Source of the DNA: Sycobia sp. Sy_11
Lineage: Eukaryota; Arthropoda; Insecta; Hymenoptera; Epichrysomallidae
Length of the DNA stretch: 64,000 nucleotides
NCBI GenBank assembly: GCA_018907035.1
Contig: JACCIC010000019.1
Location: 3,090,501 to 3,154,500 of the forward strand
Direction: 5' to 3'
Shown: one piece after another, positions 27,901 through 36,799 of the stretch
Position numbering within the stretch: the first letter of the stretch is position 1
Layout of the letters: the number at the start of each line of letters is the position of its first letter
Program-made: the position numbers and the translations under genes
The notes under the pieces: model-generated
The model's input: only the letters and a program-made list of their open reading frames with translations
Told to the model about the DNA's origin: nothing
The model's database searches: none

Positions 27901-30900
27901 GAAACTTGAATGCAAGAATAATATTTATATCGATTGTTAAATTCTTGAATTTTGGTGACATTTCAACCCAAAATTGGGGGTGATTTTTAAAAATTTTCGA
28001 AACAAAACATACAATGCTTATCCTATTGTTTTTCTAAGGCATAATTTAATATAAAATATACACATTTTTACACGTTGTTACTTTAATTTTCTGTGAATAA
28101 ATAGGCGAAAAATTACGTTATTTTTGAGATACCTCTTTGTATTGATTACTGCAAAATTGTTATTAAGGCTGTTATTTGATAAAAGAACATCCATTTAAGG
28201 TAAATTTTCTTTATCAAAAACATATAACTAATTAAATTAAATTATTAATTATGTTCTTTCTACATCTTTGAATATTGAGCGAGTTAAGTTCATCACGAAT
28301 TTTACAAGATATACTTTCCTATTTCATCAAATTTAAACACTTTAAATTCTCCGTGCTTAGTAATAATAAGTTAGCTTTTAATGTTGTAACATTTATTTGA
28401 TAAACATTAAGTACAATATAAAATAGAATTTTAAATAAACCATCAAAGGTAATCAAATTTGAAACTAAAATTATTAATTATAATATTAGATTAAACTAAT
28501 TTAAAGCGAAACTATATTTATGAATTCAAGTAGTTATTTGAATAATATACCGAATCCATAATAATAATAATCTATAATATCCTATTAAAGCCGGATATAA
28601 TTGAGATCGTCATTGCAATGCCATGATGATCATCTTGATGTTCATATATTAGACCAATAAAAGTATCAAAGATCATCTTTGAAATATGAAGCAAAATGTT
28701 TAGACTTGTTCTGCGGATTTTGGTTTTTTAATTAAAGAGGGTCTGACAATCACTATTGTAGAATAATCGACAAACAATAGAAACATTATATTATAGAGAT
28801 ATGTAAAATTTTGAAAAATTTTCTCTATTATAATATCCTTCTCTAAAAAAATATTTAGAACTTGTCGAATAAGTTCATCGTCAGAAATTATACGTTTCTC
28901 TTCATATCCTACAAAAAAAAACAACCGCCCTTAAGCAGATTAATTTCAATATAAACACGCTCGGCAAATGAATCTAATCTAAATAACCGAGTATTATGCC
29001 CATTCCCTCCTATAAGTATCTGCCCCCAACGACGCCCCATAACCGTCTTGCGCCCGCATAATCGTCCGCGTGTCGGACCCTCGAGCCATTACCCGCCGTA
29101 AGCCGCGAGCCAATGGCCCACGTCACTAACCGGCCTAATTGACGCATCGATATCAACGCCGATAACGATAATTGGCCGTCTTCGGGGTTCACGACGTCCA
29201 ACCGACCGTACACACGAATCGACGGAGTTGGGCCGCGAACGGCGCGCCCCGCCGTTGTCCGGCTCGCGCGCCTGGATGCCTCGTCGCCGTTGCTGCTGGC
29301 TTTGTACGAGGACCGCCGAGATTCGCCGGCTGGGCGCGCTTCGTCGAGCGCGTCTCGCGCGGAAGCAACGGCTTGTCGCCAAAACTTCTTCGAATCGACG
29401 ATTTTACGAATTTTCAAGCCTTGAGCTTTCGGGCGCGAAGAGTTCGTAGACGCGATTGTGCGTGGTTGATGCAGTAGCCGATTTATTGATCTAAATATTA
29501 ATATTCAATGCGTCCCTGTAGTAGAGATAGATTTTGATATTTTATGTTAAATATTTCCTTAGGTCCGATTTGCAATCGTATTTGCAATTCGTTCCAATCA
29601 GTTTTAGTTGGTCGGCCATAATCGTAATGTAATTCAAGTTATTCCGTCATAAAGCTACTATTACAGGCTTGACGATTAAGGAGATTCTCTGAAATGACTG
29701 AAGTCGATCCAAATTCAGCTTCGCATTTTGGACGATAATCGCATAGCTCAACTCATAATCTTTGAGATTAAGTTTTTATTTATGATGAAATTGTCGATCC
29801 ATAAGTTTACGTAAAGAATCGTTTTATTGACATTAAGAAAGTAACATGAAGAAAGTAATATGTGAAGGATGGAAATATTTACATGTAATCCACTATATTA
29901 TGAGTTCTTTTTAGTTCTTAACTATTATAAATGGCTTAAATATGAAATTTTAATACTCATTAATTTTCTTAAATTAAAACGCGGATAAAATCGGCCATCT
30001 TTGATAATGACCGTAAGGCCCTTTCTAATCAAAACTAACCTAATTAGGTCTCGACACTTTGATAATAATAGGCTTTAAGAACATGATTTATGAATATTGC
30101 TTTACGTATTTACATGAATTCTAAAGCAGTAATCTGGTTCAAATTTAAATTGCACGGTATTCAGAGATCCATAAATCGAATTGTACTCATCTACTATATA
30201 TGGCTTTTCTCTTAATGCATCCATTTTTTATTATGATTCACAATTAATGGTGTAATTTTATAGTAATGAAAAATAGCCGAATTGTCTCGATTTATCATAG
30301 CTATGAAGATTACTAACTGTTTTCATAAACTATTCAAAATTATAACTACTACTTCTTAACTAGGTTACTTTGTCTTCTACTTATAATTTTTGTGTTTCTT
30401 CTACCATTTATCATTCACTCATTGTTTAAGCTACAAGAACAGTATTTCAACTGTGAGTCACTGGGTCATGGATTTTGTTCAAATTAATATTTTTATTTTT
30501 CATTTGTAAAGAGATTATTCCACGAGTAGATGGTACTGACATTGAAAATTTGCTCCGGTATGCAGATAACCAAGTTTTTACAGAAATAAATCGATCTAAT
30601 TCCATATATCTTCAAATGACTTTTCTGATATTTCGTCAATGTAATGTAATATATTCAATAAATCGAGTAATTTGTAAATAATGAAAACTTTCGATAAAAA
30701 CGTAATAATAAATTACGAAATCAACTTTAAACTATACTAGACCATGAATTATACACCAGTATCGTATATTTCTATTGAATAAATATAGACGATATAGTAC
30801 TTCCAGAGTAAACTTAATTTTCTCCAATTTTTCACCAACATTCTTCTCTCAATTTTTCTGCAACATTTTTGTGGCGCCCGTACTGTTTTATTTATTGCAT

Positions 30901-33530
30901 TTACTCGCGTTGGTATAATGTAAGCAGAAAGTATTCAAAGATACGTAAAAATAGATTGCTACGATTGCATGCCAATGGAATTGCATGGAATTATAGAGTT
31001 TTATTTTACTTTGTAAAATTCTTATATTTACGTATCGAAGGAAATTTTTAGAATAAAGATTAATTACTCTAGACGGCTGAGATAATGTAATTAGGAGATT
31101 TAATTCTTCTACCCTTGAAAAGGCAGGTAGATTTAATACTCCTACCTGTCGGAAAGGCATAATTGGACAAACAAATGATAGAAAATGAATTTATAAAGCT
31201 ACTAAGTGAAAGGAAGTAATTCTTTGAATTTCACGTTGCAATTGTACAAGTTCATTAATAGTGTATACTTGGGAGTTAGTTTTTCTTGAAATTAATTAGC
31301 AAAATCGCTAATCAGACAATCTTAAGCTGATACTCTGCTTTTATAAATCGAGAATTTTGGAATGTCTCGACAACCTCTCCAATAAAGATAAACCACATCT
31401 CATCTCGTCCCCTCTGATTCTCGTTGGGGATTGATCGCAACGCATTCGCGTCCAAGCTCTGCTTCCACATTACCCGTTTTCGCAAGAGCCGTAAAGTCCA
31501 GTCGGCATGTCATTGCGACACATTCCGCTCATTATGTCAGGAGGATTAAGGAGCAGTGCCACCTCGTTCTCGGCGGAATTCCAATCGCGGATGGCTGTGG
31601 AGGAGTGAGGGGGGAGGGGTTACGGGAAGGGGGGAGGTATGACGAAGCGAGAAAGTTCCGTGCCCCTCCTATGCATGAAGTGTATTTAATACGCGTACGG
31701 CGGGCCCCGTACGCGATCATCAGTCATTCGTAATAAAGGAGAAGTCTCGACGGTCTCGTTGCGAAATAAGTCACGATTACGAAGCGACGAAGTAGCGTGC
31801 GGAGTGCGCCTTGAAGCCCGAGTTAACGATCCGCCGACCGATGCAGCGCCCGCTTCGTCTTCGTCCCTCTCCTTCTTTCTCCGCTGGGGCGGCGGACGGC
31901 TACTCCACAGCGGCCTATACCGTGCGAACGGCGGAGAAAGAAGAAGGATATCTGACCAGCGGCGGAGCGACGGCGACACGCGCCAGCAGGAGAGTAGCAG
32001 CAGAAACAGCCGAAGCAGCAGCTACAGCAGCGGCAGCGGCGGTGGCGGCGGCGGCGGCGGCGGCAGCGTTGAACTTTTAATTGCCATCGTAAATAATTCG
32101 GAAACTTTGCGGGGACTTCCCTTCGTTTCTTGCCGCCGCGACGGGACGAATACGAAATTAAGCCGGCATTAAATTAATACGACTTTAGAGCCTTGAGCCT
32201 TCGTTCCTTGGCTCCCAGATTCCCCGATCCCCACGGAGAAAAGTGCGCGAGGCTGGATGGGGGCCGAGGGAGGTGGAAGTAGAATGGACTTTTGAGAGGG
32301 TGGGCGATGGCGGTGTAAGTATATAACGGGACCCAAAGTCGAACGGGGACGTCGCTCGGAACGTCTTCGGTCGCGCCGCCGTCGCTGTTGCGCGAAATGA
32401 AGGCGGCCGCCCGCCGCGCCTTGTACTCGGTTGTGTCGCTGATTAGTAGTGCCGCTTCCGTCCCTCGGGTGACGCTTTATTTTCATTCCTATGGACTTAG
32501 CGTCTACGCGCCCAGGGCAGATTTGATTATACGACAGTGCGTGAATCCTCGATCTCTCGTTAGGAGAAAGAACTTTTATCGAGCTGAACAATAACGAACT
32601 TCGTGACAAAAAAGTAAGGCTCTCGCTTTATCGGAGAGTTATGATGCGAAAATACTTCGTTGTTCCAGATTGTCGCATTTGTTCGAGTTCAGCACATCGC
32701 CTTTGGTGAATAAATCTTCGTATTTTATGAATATAATTATTATGAAAATGTTACACGAAACGAATCGTTATAAGAATGATATTTCCAATTAATTATTAAC
32801 CATCGACACCTGAAAGTATTGAATAGGAAGATTACCTATAAGCAACCTCCGTATAAATTTCATATAGATTAAGCGTATTTAAATTCGATGCGATTATTTT
32901 CCAAATCTATGTATAAGTACACTAGAAAAGACTATGGTCAATTTCACTGATATTTGTTCTCAATGTTGTTTGAATAATCGATGCTTGTGTAAAATAAACA
33001 TGAGAGAATCGAAGTAGCTCTAATCGAATTGGAATGTATCAATACGTGTAGAAATATACTCGGCATATCCCTAGTTCGGGCTAGATCCTAGTCAGTATTG
33101 CTGATGATTTCCTCATGTAGGTAAATCTCGCAAGATCCAAATTAGATTTCCCTTCGATCATCTAATAATCGTCTTATATTAATTATTACTTTCTCGACTT
33201 TATTCACATTTCCTTATCTTTTATTGATTTTTGAAAGAAATACGTGTTTTTTATACTCAAAATTTTACAAGTAGAAAAATTAAGGAAATTATTAGGCTTT
33301 CTATCCTGGACCAAGTCAGATTTCCTTAATTTCTCCCTATTTTGGAAAGAATGACGTTTTTCTAGGTCGAATCTGCCAAGTAGGAGAATTAAGGAAATGG
33401 TTAGGTTTTCTATTTTGATTCTAGTTAGATTTCCTCAACTTTTTCTAATATTGGAAAGATCGATGTCTTTTGTCTTTTCTAGTCAAGACCTTATGCGTAC
33501 GAAAATTAGACACACACGCGCACGCGCGGG

Positions 33531-33593
<63 letters not shown>

Positions 33594-34529
33594 GGGGAAG
33601 AATTTAAAAAATTGATTTACTATGTATGTTTTATCTTGTGTTTATAAAATTATTATATTATCTTAAGTGCTTTACGGTCATATGCAAACTATAGTATAAT
33701 AATCCCACATTGCGTTTTAGCATAGTGCACAATGCGTTAGCTTGCGAATCGTAGGGTCGTGGGTTCGATACTCAGCGGAGGTCGGAATTCTTTTCATTGA
33801 AATAAAATAATTTATATGTTTAACGGAGGTGTGTAATATTAAAATTTACAATAATTAGTGTAAAAAAATATTAATAATTATTAATTTTTAACTGTAAATC
33901 GTAATACATAATACGTAATCATGCATATAAAAAATAATTTATAAATTCTAATTAAATGGATGCGTTACCTAAATACGTACATATATTTTTTATTTTAAAT
34001 AAATATATATTAAAGAATCAAAAAATTATTCACTTGATCGAGGAAACAAAATTAGAATAATTTATAAATCGTTTTAAGTTCTAGATTTTCTGACTAGATT
34101 CAGTCTAGTTTCTAATTTGTTATACTTACCAAAATCTAAGCGCCTTCCCTATATAAAATGCTATGAAAAGTGGGACAAATCGGAACGAGGATCAGACTAG
34201 ATTTCTCTTCTGGATCCGAACATTTAATAACGAAAACTAACCCGATACTAGTTACATTCGAGAATGAATTTCCACACGGGAAATGTATCATGTTAAGGCC
34301 AAAATTCATTTTAATAAAAGTTTAAGAGATGTGAAAAGTAATTGATTGATTGATGGATTAAATAATAGAGATTGGAAAACTAGTCTATATTTTAGAAATC
34401 TTTCCAGTAATGTAGATGTATGTAACTGAAAATGTCAGTTCCTTTATTAAGTTTTCAATCATCCTAAATCTACTGCTACTCTAATTTGACTTCACAATGT
34501 TCTTTTATCAATTCAAGCAAGTCAACCTA

Positions 34530-34579
<50 letters not shown>

Positions 34580-36596
34580 TCATTGAGTATTCATCTTTAT
34601 TTTTGGATATGACTTTAAATTTAAATTGAAATTTAAACTGAAATATTTAAAAATAACCAGAAGATTCGATATAAGTTTTATGGTAACTAATCGAAATTCT
34701 AGTCTTTGTACAATTCTATTGAAATTGCTAAAATCTATAAGTTTCGAGTATTGCCGAGCCTATTCACCTCCGAATAAGCAATCTCGAAAATACGAAAGGT
34801 CGAGAAGCGCGAAGAGCTTCGCCGCGCGCCGAGAATCATTTCATAGCGAGACCCTCGCCTTACACTTGTGCGCAGGCAAGCGACGAAGGCGGCTCTGGTG
34901 ATTCAGAACAACTACAGGAATTACCGAGCGAGGCCGGGCGCCGCTACCAGCGCGAGGCAGCAGGCCGTGCACCAGCAAGCCGCGCACCAGGCTGCACGGA
35001 AGATCCAACAGTTCATGCGGCAATCAAAAATCAAGTGAGTTTGGGATCTAGTTTTAGTTCCCTCCCCCCGCCCGTACCCTCTCTCCCTATTCCCTCCTTC
35101 TCCGTCTACGTTCCCGACGCTCCTCACCCTCTTCGCCCCTTTACTCGCTCCGGCAAATTTGTCGAAATCCGTGAGCTCGAGTTGCCACTCAGTCTGTCAC
35201 GAGCTTCGAAATCTCGCGTGGCCTCGGGATCCTCGTGTTTCCTTCCGTTGTTCCCTGACACAGCAAATTGACAAATTCATCTTGCGAAAGGCATCGCTTA
35301 TAATAATGAAATATCACAATGAAATTTAATCAATATATTTTGTCTTCGTATAGAAATTTTTTACATTTATATGAGTTTTAATGCACTCAAAATCAAGATA
35401 TATGTTTTTGTTTAATAATGACAGAAGAACCTTGGATTGGCAAAGCGAAGTCTTTCTTTATAAACGTTGAATTGATTATGTAGAATACTAATTTTCATCC
35501 TGCTATACCATCAAACATAACCAACTAATACTCAAATTTTAACTCTTCATTTCATTTTCCTTTCTAACAATGCAGCCTGTCGTGGGACGACTCGCGACCG
35601 GTAAGTAACAATATACAAATCTTCCATCGGAAATCAAGCTCTCGAAGCAATCTCGCGGAGGCAATCACTAAACAATAAATAGTAGAGAATAATGATCATA
35701 ATACCAGCAGCGAAAAATGATAAAAGAAGTACGAGGATAGAAGACAGAAATATATGGGAATGGGGCAGATAGTCGCGAGTCACGTATCGCGTGGTACTTC
35801 AAATTACATTCCGTTCCGCGCTTCTTTCTGCTCCCGGCAATATAGAAAAATTTTCAACTCACGAACGAAAATTAAGCTCACGAATACACGCCGCAATGAA
35901 ACTTCAACGGAATGCAAATTACACCTAATTCAAACTTTATCCAACTTAACACGTAAATTTTGACAAATTGTAAAAATTTTCATACAAAGATTCATGATGG
36001 ATTAGACAGTTTGAAGTTTTATACATCGGTAATCTCGGATACGCAGCGATACTTAACTTGTGAAAAGCGTACCTAGGAATGTAATTTGAGATGTTGAAGA
36101 AAATTAATTATGGATTTATTAATTTATTAAATTGTCGCCAATTGCATGTTCAGTAAATGATTATGTCTTTAATTGAACCAGATGCATGCTTTTGACTATG
36201 AAAAAAATTAAAAGTACTTTACAAAATAATTTGTGGATAGACAGAAAGTTTCACTTAATTAGAAATCAATACTGATAAGCTTCTGTCCAAAGTAACGCAT
36301 CATCGTGCGCCCCGACGCACAATTTACTTATTAACAGCATGACTTGAAATATCAGCGTAACACAGTTTCACCCCCCGTCTCCCGCGTACATTCCACGAAT
36401 CCACCCGAATTCACTGACTTAGCGAGGGCATTGCTGCCCGTTATTCCACAGACTACAGAACGCCAGGGCCGTCGCAAACGCGAGCGGGAGGCCGGGGCAG
36501 GCGGTCACTTCCAGGGCGGCTGCTGTCCCCCAAAGCTCGCACTCATCTAGCCCAGGTGCCAGCCTGGCAGCCGGCAATTGTCCCGAGGCGACCTAG
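12258..36596 (+). CDS. Camta: CAMTA, calmodulin-binding transcription activator (gene span, 5' exon not found)
   Basis: CAMTA proteins are nuclear transcription factors that bind DNA through a CG-1 domain and calmodulin through IQ motifs. In order, the exons show CG-1 (beginning EIAAILISFQRHVEWQSREV), a Gln-rich linker, an acidic region, the conserved lead-in SPEWSYTEGGVK followed by the TIG domain (VLVAGPWTGSSAQ), ankyrin repeats (PTLLHLAAGLGYSRL, LTPLAWACAAGHADTARIL), and IQ motifs (AARMIQKAYRSY, AAVLIQQYYRR, AALVIQNNYRNY). Exons join with matching phases: 12258-12446, 13165-13578, 14448-14881, 15005-15434, 17015-17347, 18952-19199, 20745-20944, 22141-22248, 25285-25439, 26753-27330, 34876-35034, 36452-36596. 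The visible product is about 1,130 residues. The family normally has residues before EIAAIL, so the first coding exon is missing from this reading. The domain order leaves little doubt about identity; least certain are the acceptor of the 26.7-kb exon and the C-terminus. Confidence 0.95.
12447..13164 (+). other. CAMTA intron
   Basis: The intron has an A-rich tract (12493-12528) near its 5' end and another (13096-13138) near its 3' end, with a short GC-rich stretch around 12770-12850. No other exon is seen. Confidence 0.85.
13165..13578 (+). CDS. Camta: CAMTA exon: CG-1 domain, second half, and linker
   Basis: The exon is 138 codons, phase 0 to 0, with acceptor cggcacag and donor CAG|GTGGGG. 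It encodes VQGVECIYGCYVHSAILPTF and RRCYWLLQNPDVVLVHYLNV, the end of CG-1, then an Ala/Gly-rich linker ending RRLTPDNQ. The intron on its 5' side carries a long A-rich tract. Confidence 0.95.
13579..14447 (+). other. CAMTA intron
   Basis: AT-rich sequence with a T run at about 13609-13626. Nothing else is recognised. Confidence 0.85.
14448..14881 (+). CDS. Camta: CAMTA exon: glutamine-rich linker
   Basis: The exon starts phase 0 after cccacgcag and ends phase 2 at CGG|GTGAGT. It encodes a Ser/Thr-rich start (VSSTTGGQQPSSTASTTPRV) and SLQQIQGGGGLLILNSQPYH, then 26 consecutive Gln (14625-14702) and a second run of 13 Gln (14760-14798). Both runs mix CAG and CAA. Low-complexity linkers between CG-1 and TIG are usual in CAMTA. 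The run length is a likely site of polymorphism or assembly error. Confidence 0.9.
14625..14702 (+). repeat. CAG/CAA repeat (26 Gln) in CAMTA
   Basis: An in-frame mixed CAG and CAA tract encodes 26 Gln; a second of 13 lies at 14760-14798. Confidence 0.9.
15005..15434 (+). CDS. Camta: CAMTA exon: acidic region leading into TIG domain
   Basis: The exon runs from phase 2 to 0, with acceptor cccgaacag and donor AAG|GTCAGA. It encodes IVTDCSSQQSV, an acidic and hydrophobic stretch (NPMDFIDLSDDVLVNLDAFD, then MFSDLPELHDFE) that looks like a transactivation segment, an Ala/Glu-rich stretch, and AEYSPEWSYTEGGVK, the signature just before the TIG domain. The activation role is inferred from composition. 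Confidence 0.93.
15435..17014 (+). other. CAMTA intron
   Basis: AT-rich sequence. The stretch 16160-16600 is less AT-rich and non-repetitive and looks like conserved non-coding DNA; no exon is seen. Confidence 0.85.
17015..17347 (+). CDS. Camta: CAMTA exon: TIG/IPT domain
   Basis: The exon is 111 codons, phase 0 to 0, with acceptor gattcag and donor CCAG|GTAAGC. It encodes VLVAGPWTGSSAQAYSILFD, CLVQPGVLRCRCPAHAAG, and CDGFVVSDSVAFEYR, an immunoglobulin-like TIG fold as in NF-kappaB and CAMTA proteins. It ends with LEERLVAYCQ, which leads into the ankyrin region. Confidence 0.95.
17348..18951 (+). other. CAMTA intron
   Basis: AT-rich and featureless. Open frames here are short and AT-biased. 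Confidence 0.85.
18952..19199 (+). CDS. Camta: CAMTA exon: ankyrin repeats, first part
   Basis: The exon starts phase 0 after atctctcgcag and ends phase 2 at ACCG|GTGAGA. It encodes DAVVRPWRTGAEPLQ, then GPTLLHLAAGLGYSRLACAL and AGLTPLAWACAAGHADTARI, two typical ankyrin helices. An A-rich tract begins about 14 bases past the donor. Confidence 0.95.
19200..20744 (+). other. CAMTA intron with A-rich ends and GA repeat
   Basis: A-rich tracts lie just after the donor (19213-19275) and just before the acceptor (20660-20718). A GA repeat occupies about 20441-20527. Confidence 0.85.
20441..20527. repeat. GA microsatellite
   Basis: An interrupted GA run of about 85 bases inside a CAMTA intron. Confidence 0.9.
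20745..20944 (+). CDS. Camta: CAMTA exon: last ankyrin repeat and start of linker
   Basis: The exon starts from phase 2 after gtttgttcag and encodes NAMALRVRDCQNRSATELAA and ENGHGAIAEELNRLEARR, an ankyrin repeat, then RPSQDSGLDLAL. The only donor that keeps frame with the next exon is CTCT|GTTAGT, an uncommon 5' splice site. Read-through adds just one Cys before a TAG, so intron retention would truncate the protein before the IQ motifs. Confidence 0.88.
20945..22140 (+). other. CAMTA intron
   Basis: AT-rich sequence. An A-rich tract (22023-22069) lies about 70-120 bases before the acceptor. Retention would add a stop codon at once (TAG at 20947-20949). Confidence 0.8.
22141..22248 (+). CDS. 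Camta: CAMTA exon: short linker
   Basis: This 108-nt exon runs phase 1 to 1 between acceptor tgatatgcag and a weak-looking donor GTAG|GTCCGT. With its neighbours it encodes CGSPLLDNMELLQDDDSSLG, then GQQGMDSAPSPTDSVG, an acidic Ser-rich linker. Frame and phase agree on both sides. Confidence 0.82.
   Translation: MARRSWTIWSCCRMTIRRWASASRVWIALRVPRIP
22249..25284 (+). other. CAMTA intron with GC-richer block and GT/GA repeats
   Basis: The intron contains a GC-richer block (about 23220-23560), a GT repeat (23701-23727) and a GA repeat (about 24906-24951). A possible 47-nt exon at 22517-22563 has splice sites but breaks the reading frame, so it is not called. Confidence 0.8.
24906..24951. repeat. 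GA microsatellite
   Basis: An uninterrupted GA run of about 46 bases. Confidence 0.9.
25285..25439 (+). CDS. Camta: CAMTA exon: linker after ankyrin repeats
   Basis: The exon runs phase 1 to 0, with acceptor ttgtttgtag and donor ATG|GTGAGA. It encodes EEDARVLTLAEQIIAALPER, a helix conserved in CAMTA after the ankyrin region, then a proline-rich run and LEDALMEQM. It joins directly in frame to the 22.1-kb exon. Confidence 0.9.
25440..26752 (+). other. CAMTA intron
   Basis: AT-rich sequence until about 26620, then GC-richer pyrimidine-biased sequence before the next exon. No additional exon is seen. Confidence 0.75.
26753..27330 (+). CDS. Camta: CAMTA exon: Ser/Ala-rich linker and first IQ motifs
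   Basis: The exon encodes PLDTGELFDSYRECSGG, a Ser/Pro-rich segment, FCDFLQLQLQLDSGVGSS, long Ala and Ser runs, then LTLSDREQRELYQAARMIQK and AVLIQQYYRRHKQYAYH. These are two IQ calmodulin-binding motifs. The donor is ACAG|GTGAGC, phase 2. The acceptor chosen is gttccccag at 26744-26752, phase 0; gaag at 26647-26650 also gives phase 0 and would add 34 residues. GC content and codon pattern favour the later site. Confidence 0.85.
29010..29440. promoter_or_regulatory. GC-rich non-coding island in CAMTA intron
   Basis: The block is CpG-rich and non-repetitive, with sharp borders against AT-rich DNA. Overlapping open frames on both strands resemble no known protein. It is a possible internal promoter or enhancer. 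Confidence 0.25.
31430..32520. promoter_or_regulatory. GC-rich island in CAMTA intron, possible internal promoter
   Basis: The island includes a triplet-rich stretch (31980-32070) and a TATAA-like gtatataacggg near 32319. It lies upstream of the IQ-motif exons, so a promoter here could make a short C-terminal CAMTA form; this is inference. Confidence 0.3.
33220..33480. repeat. Degenerate tandem repeat, period about 109 bp
   Basis: The block aattaaggaaat...ttaggntttctatnntg, then agatttcct and ttggaaag, recurs from about 33271 and again from about 33380. Roughly two to two and a half copies are visible, clearly diverged. Confidence 0.5.
33533..33592. repeat. CA then TA microsatellite
   Basis: A CA run (about 33533-33578) passes directly into a TA run. 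Confidence 0.9.
33715..33800 (+). mobile_element. tRNA-derived SINE-like fragment
   Basis: A pol III B-box-like GGTTCGATACT (33762-33772) sits in a partly paired T-arm, preceded by an A-box-like stretch (TAGCATAGTGCACAATGCG) and a tRNA-like middle (TTAGCTTGCGAATCGTAGGG). There is no good acceptor stem, so it is not a functional tRNA. This arrangement is typical of tRNA-derived SINE heads. Confidence 0.4.
34532..34570. repeat. TA microsatellite
   Basis: About 19 TA units, followed by a T run. Confidence 0.9.
34876..35034 (+). CDS. Camta: CAMTA exon: further IQ motifs
   Basis: The exon runs phase 2 to 2, with acceptor cttgtgcgcag and donor TCAA|GTGAGT. It encodes QATKAALVIQNNYRNYRARP, then AARKIQQFMRQSKI, one good and one weaker IQ-like helix. 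The preceding intron is the longest within the recognised gene (7.5 kb). Confidence 0.93.
35035..35575 (+). other. CAMTA intron before microexon
   Basis: A pyrimidine-rich 5' part and an AT-rich 3' part end in a strong branch point and acceptor. Nothing else is recognised. Confidence 0.75.
35576..35600 (+). CDS. Camta: CAMTA candidate 25-nt microexon
   Basis: This stretch has a textbook branch point and pyrimidine tract (tttcctttctaacaatgcag) and a strong donor CCG|GTAAGT. Joined to the previous exon it encodes N-LSWDDSRP. Its length shifts phase by one, so it cannot precede the 36452 acceptor without changing frame; the acceptor at 36459 restores it. It is therefore probably an alternative exon. 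It would be missed by ordinary ORF calling. Confidence 0.55.
35601..36451 (+). other. CAMTA intron before last exon
   Basis: AT-rich intron ending in two acceptors 7 nt apart (36451 and 36458). No other feature is seen. Confidence 0.75.
36452..36596 (+). CDS. Camta: CAMTA last coding exon, C-terminal tail
   Basis: The acceptor ttattccacag is used in phase 2 and gives K-LQNARAVANASGRPG, then a Ser-rich tail PQSSHSSSPGASLA ending NCPEAT and TAG at 36594-36596. A second acceptor, actacag, lies 7 nt downstream at 36458. Another frame across the same stretch stays open and Gln/His-rich to 36799, so the true C-terminus is not settled. Confidence 0.65.
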
Positions 36597-36799
36597 TCAA
36601 CTGCCAGCCGAGCCAACAGCAGCCGCACCAGCACCAGCAGCAGCCGCAGCAGCAGCAGCAGCAGCCACAGCAGCAGCAGCCGCAGCAGCATCATCATCAT
36701 CATCATCACCATCATCATCATCACAGCCATCTTCATCATCAGGACATCATCGAGCTGTCCTCGAGTATGCGCAGGCAGACTGCGGCTGGCCGCATATGA
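36551..36799 (+). other. Gln/His-rich open frame overlapping the CAMTA 3' end
   Basis: Reading from the possible acceptor catctag at 36550 (phase 0), the frame contains SRGDLVNCQPSQQQPHQHQQ, many further Gln interrupted by Pro, twelve His, then HLHHQDIIELSSSMRRQTAA and a TGA at 36797-36799. The mixing of CAG with CCG, and of CAT with CAC, and the non-repetitive end suggest coding. It could equally be a 3' UTR triplet repeat; the CAMTA frame stops at 36596 inside it. Confidence 0.35.

Larger units (their letters stand above)
27331..34875 (+). other. CAMTA 7.5-kb intron
   Basis: The intron is mostly AT-rich. It holds two GC-rich islands (29010-29440, 31430-32520), a degenerate tandem repeat (33220-33480), CA/TA microsatellites and a tRNA-like SINE fragment. 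No CAMTA exon is recognised in it. Confidence 0.8.

Noticed and set aside
31759..32172. 137-residue open frame in a CAMTA intron with Ser and Gly runs
   Set aside because: Low-complexity triplets in a GC-rich island, with no splice sites linking it to CAMTA and no recognisable domain.
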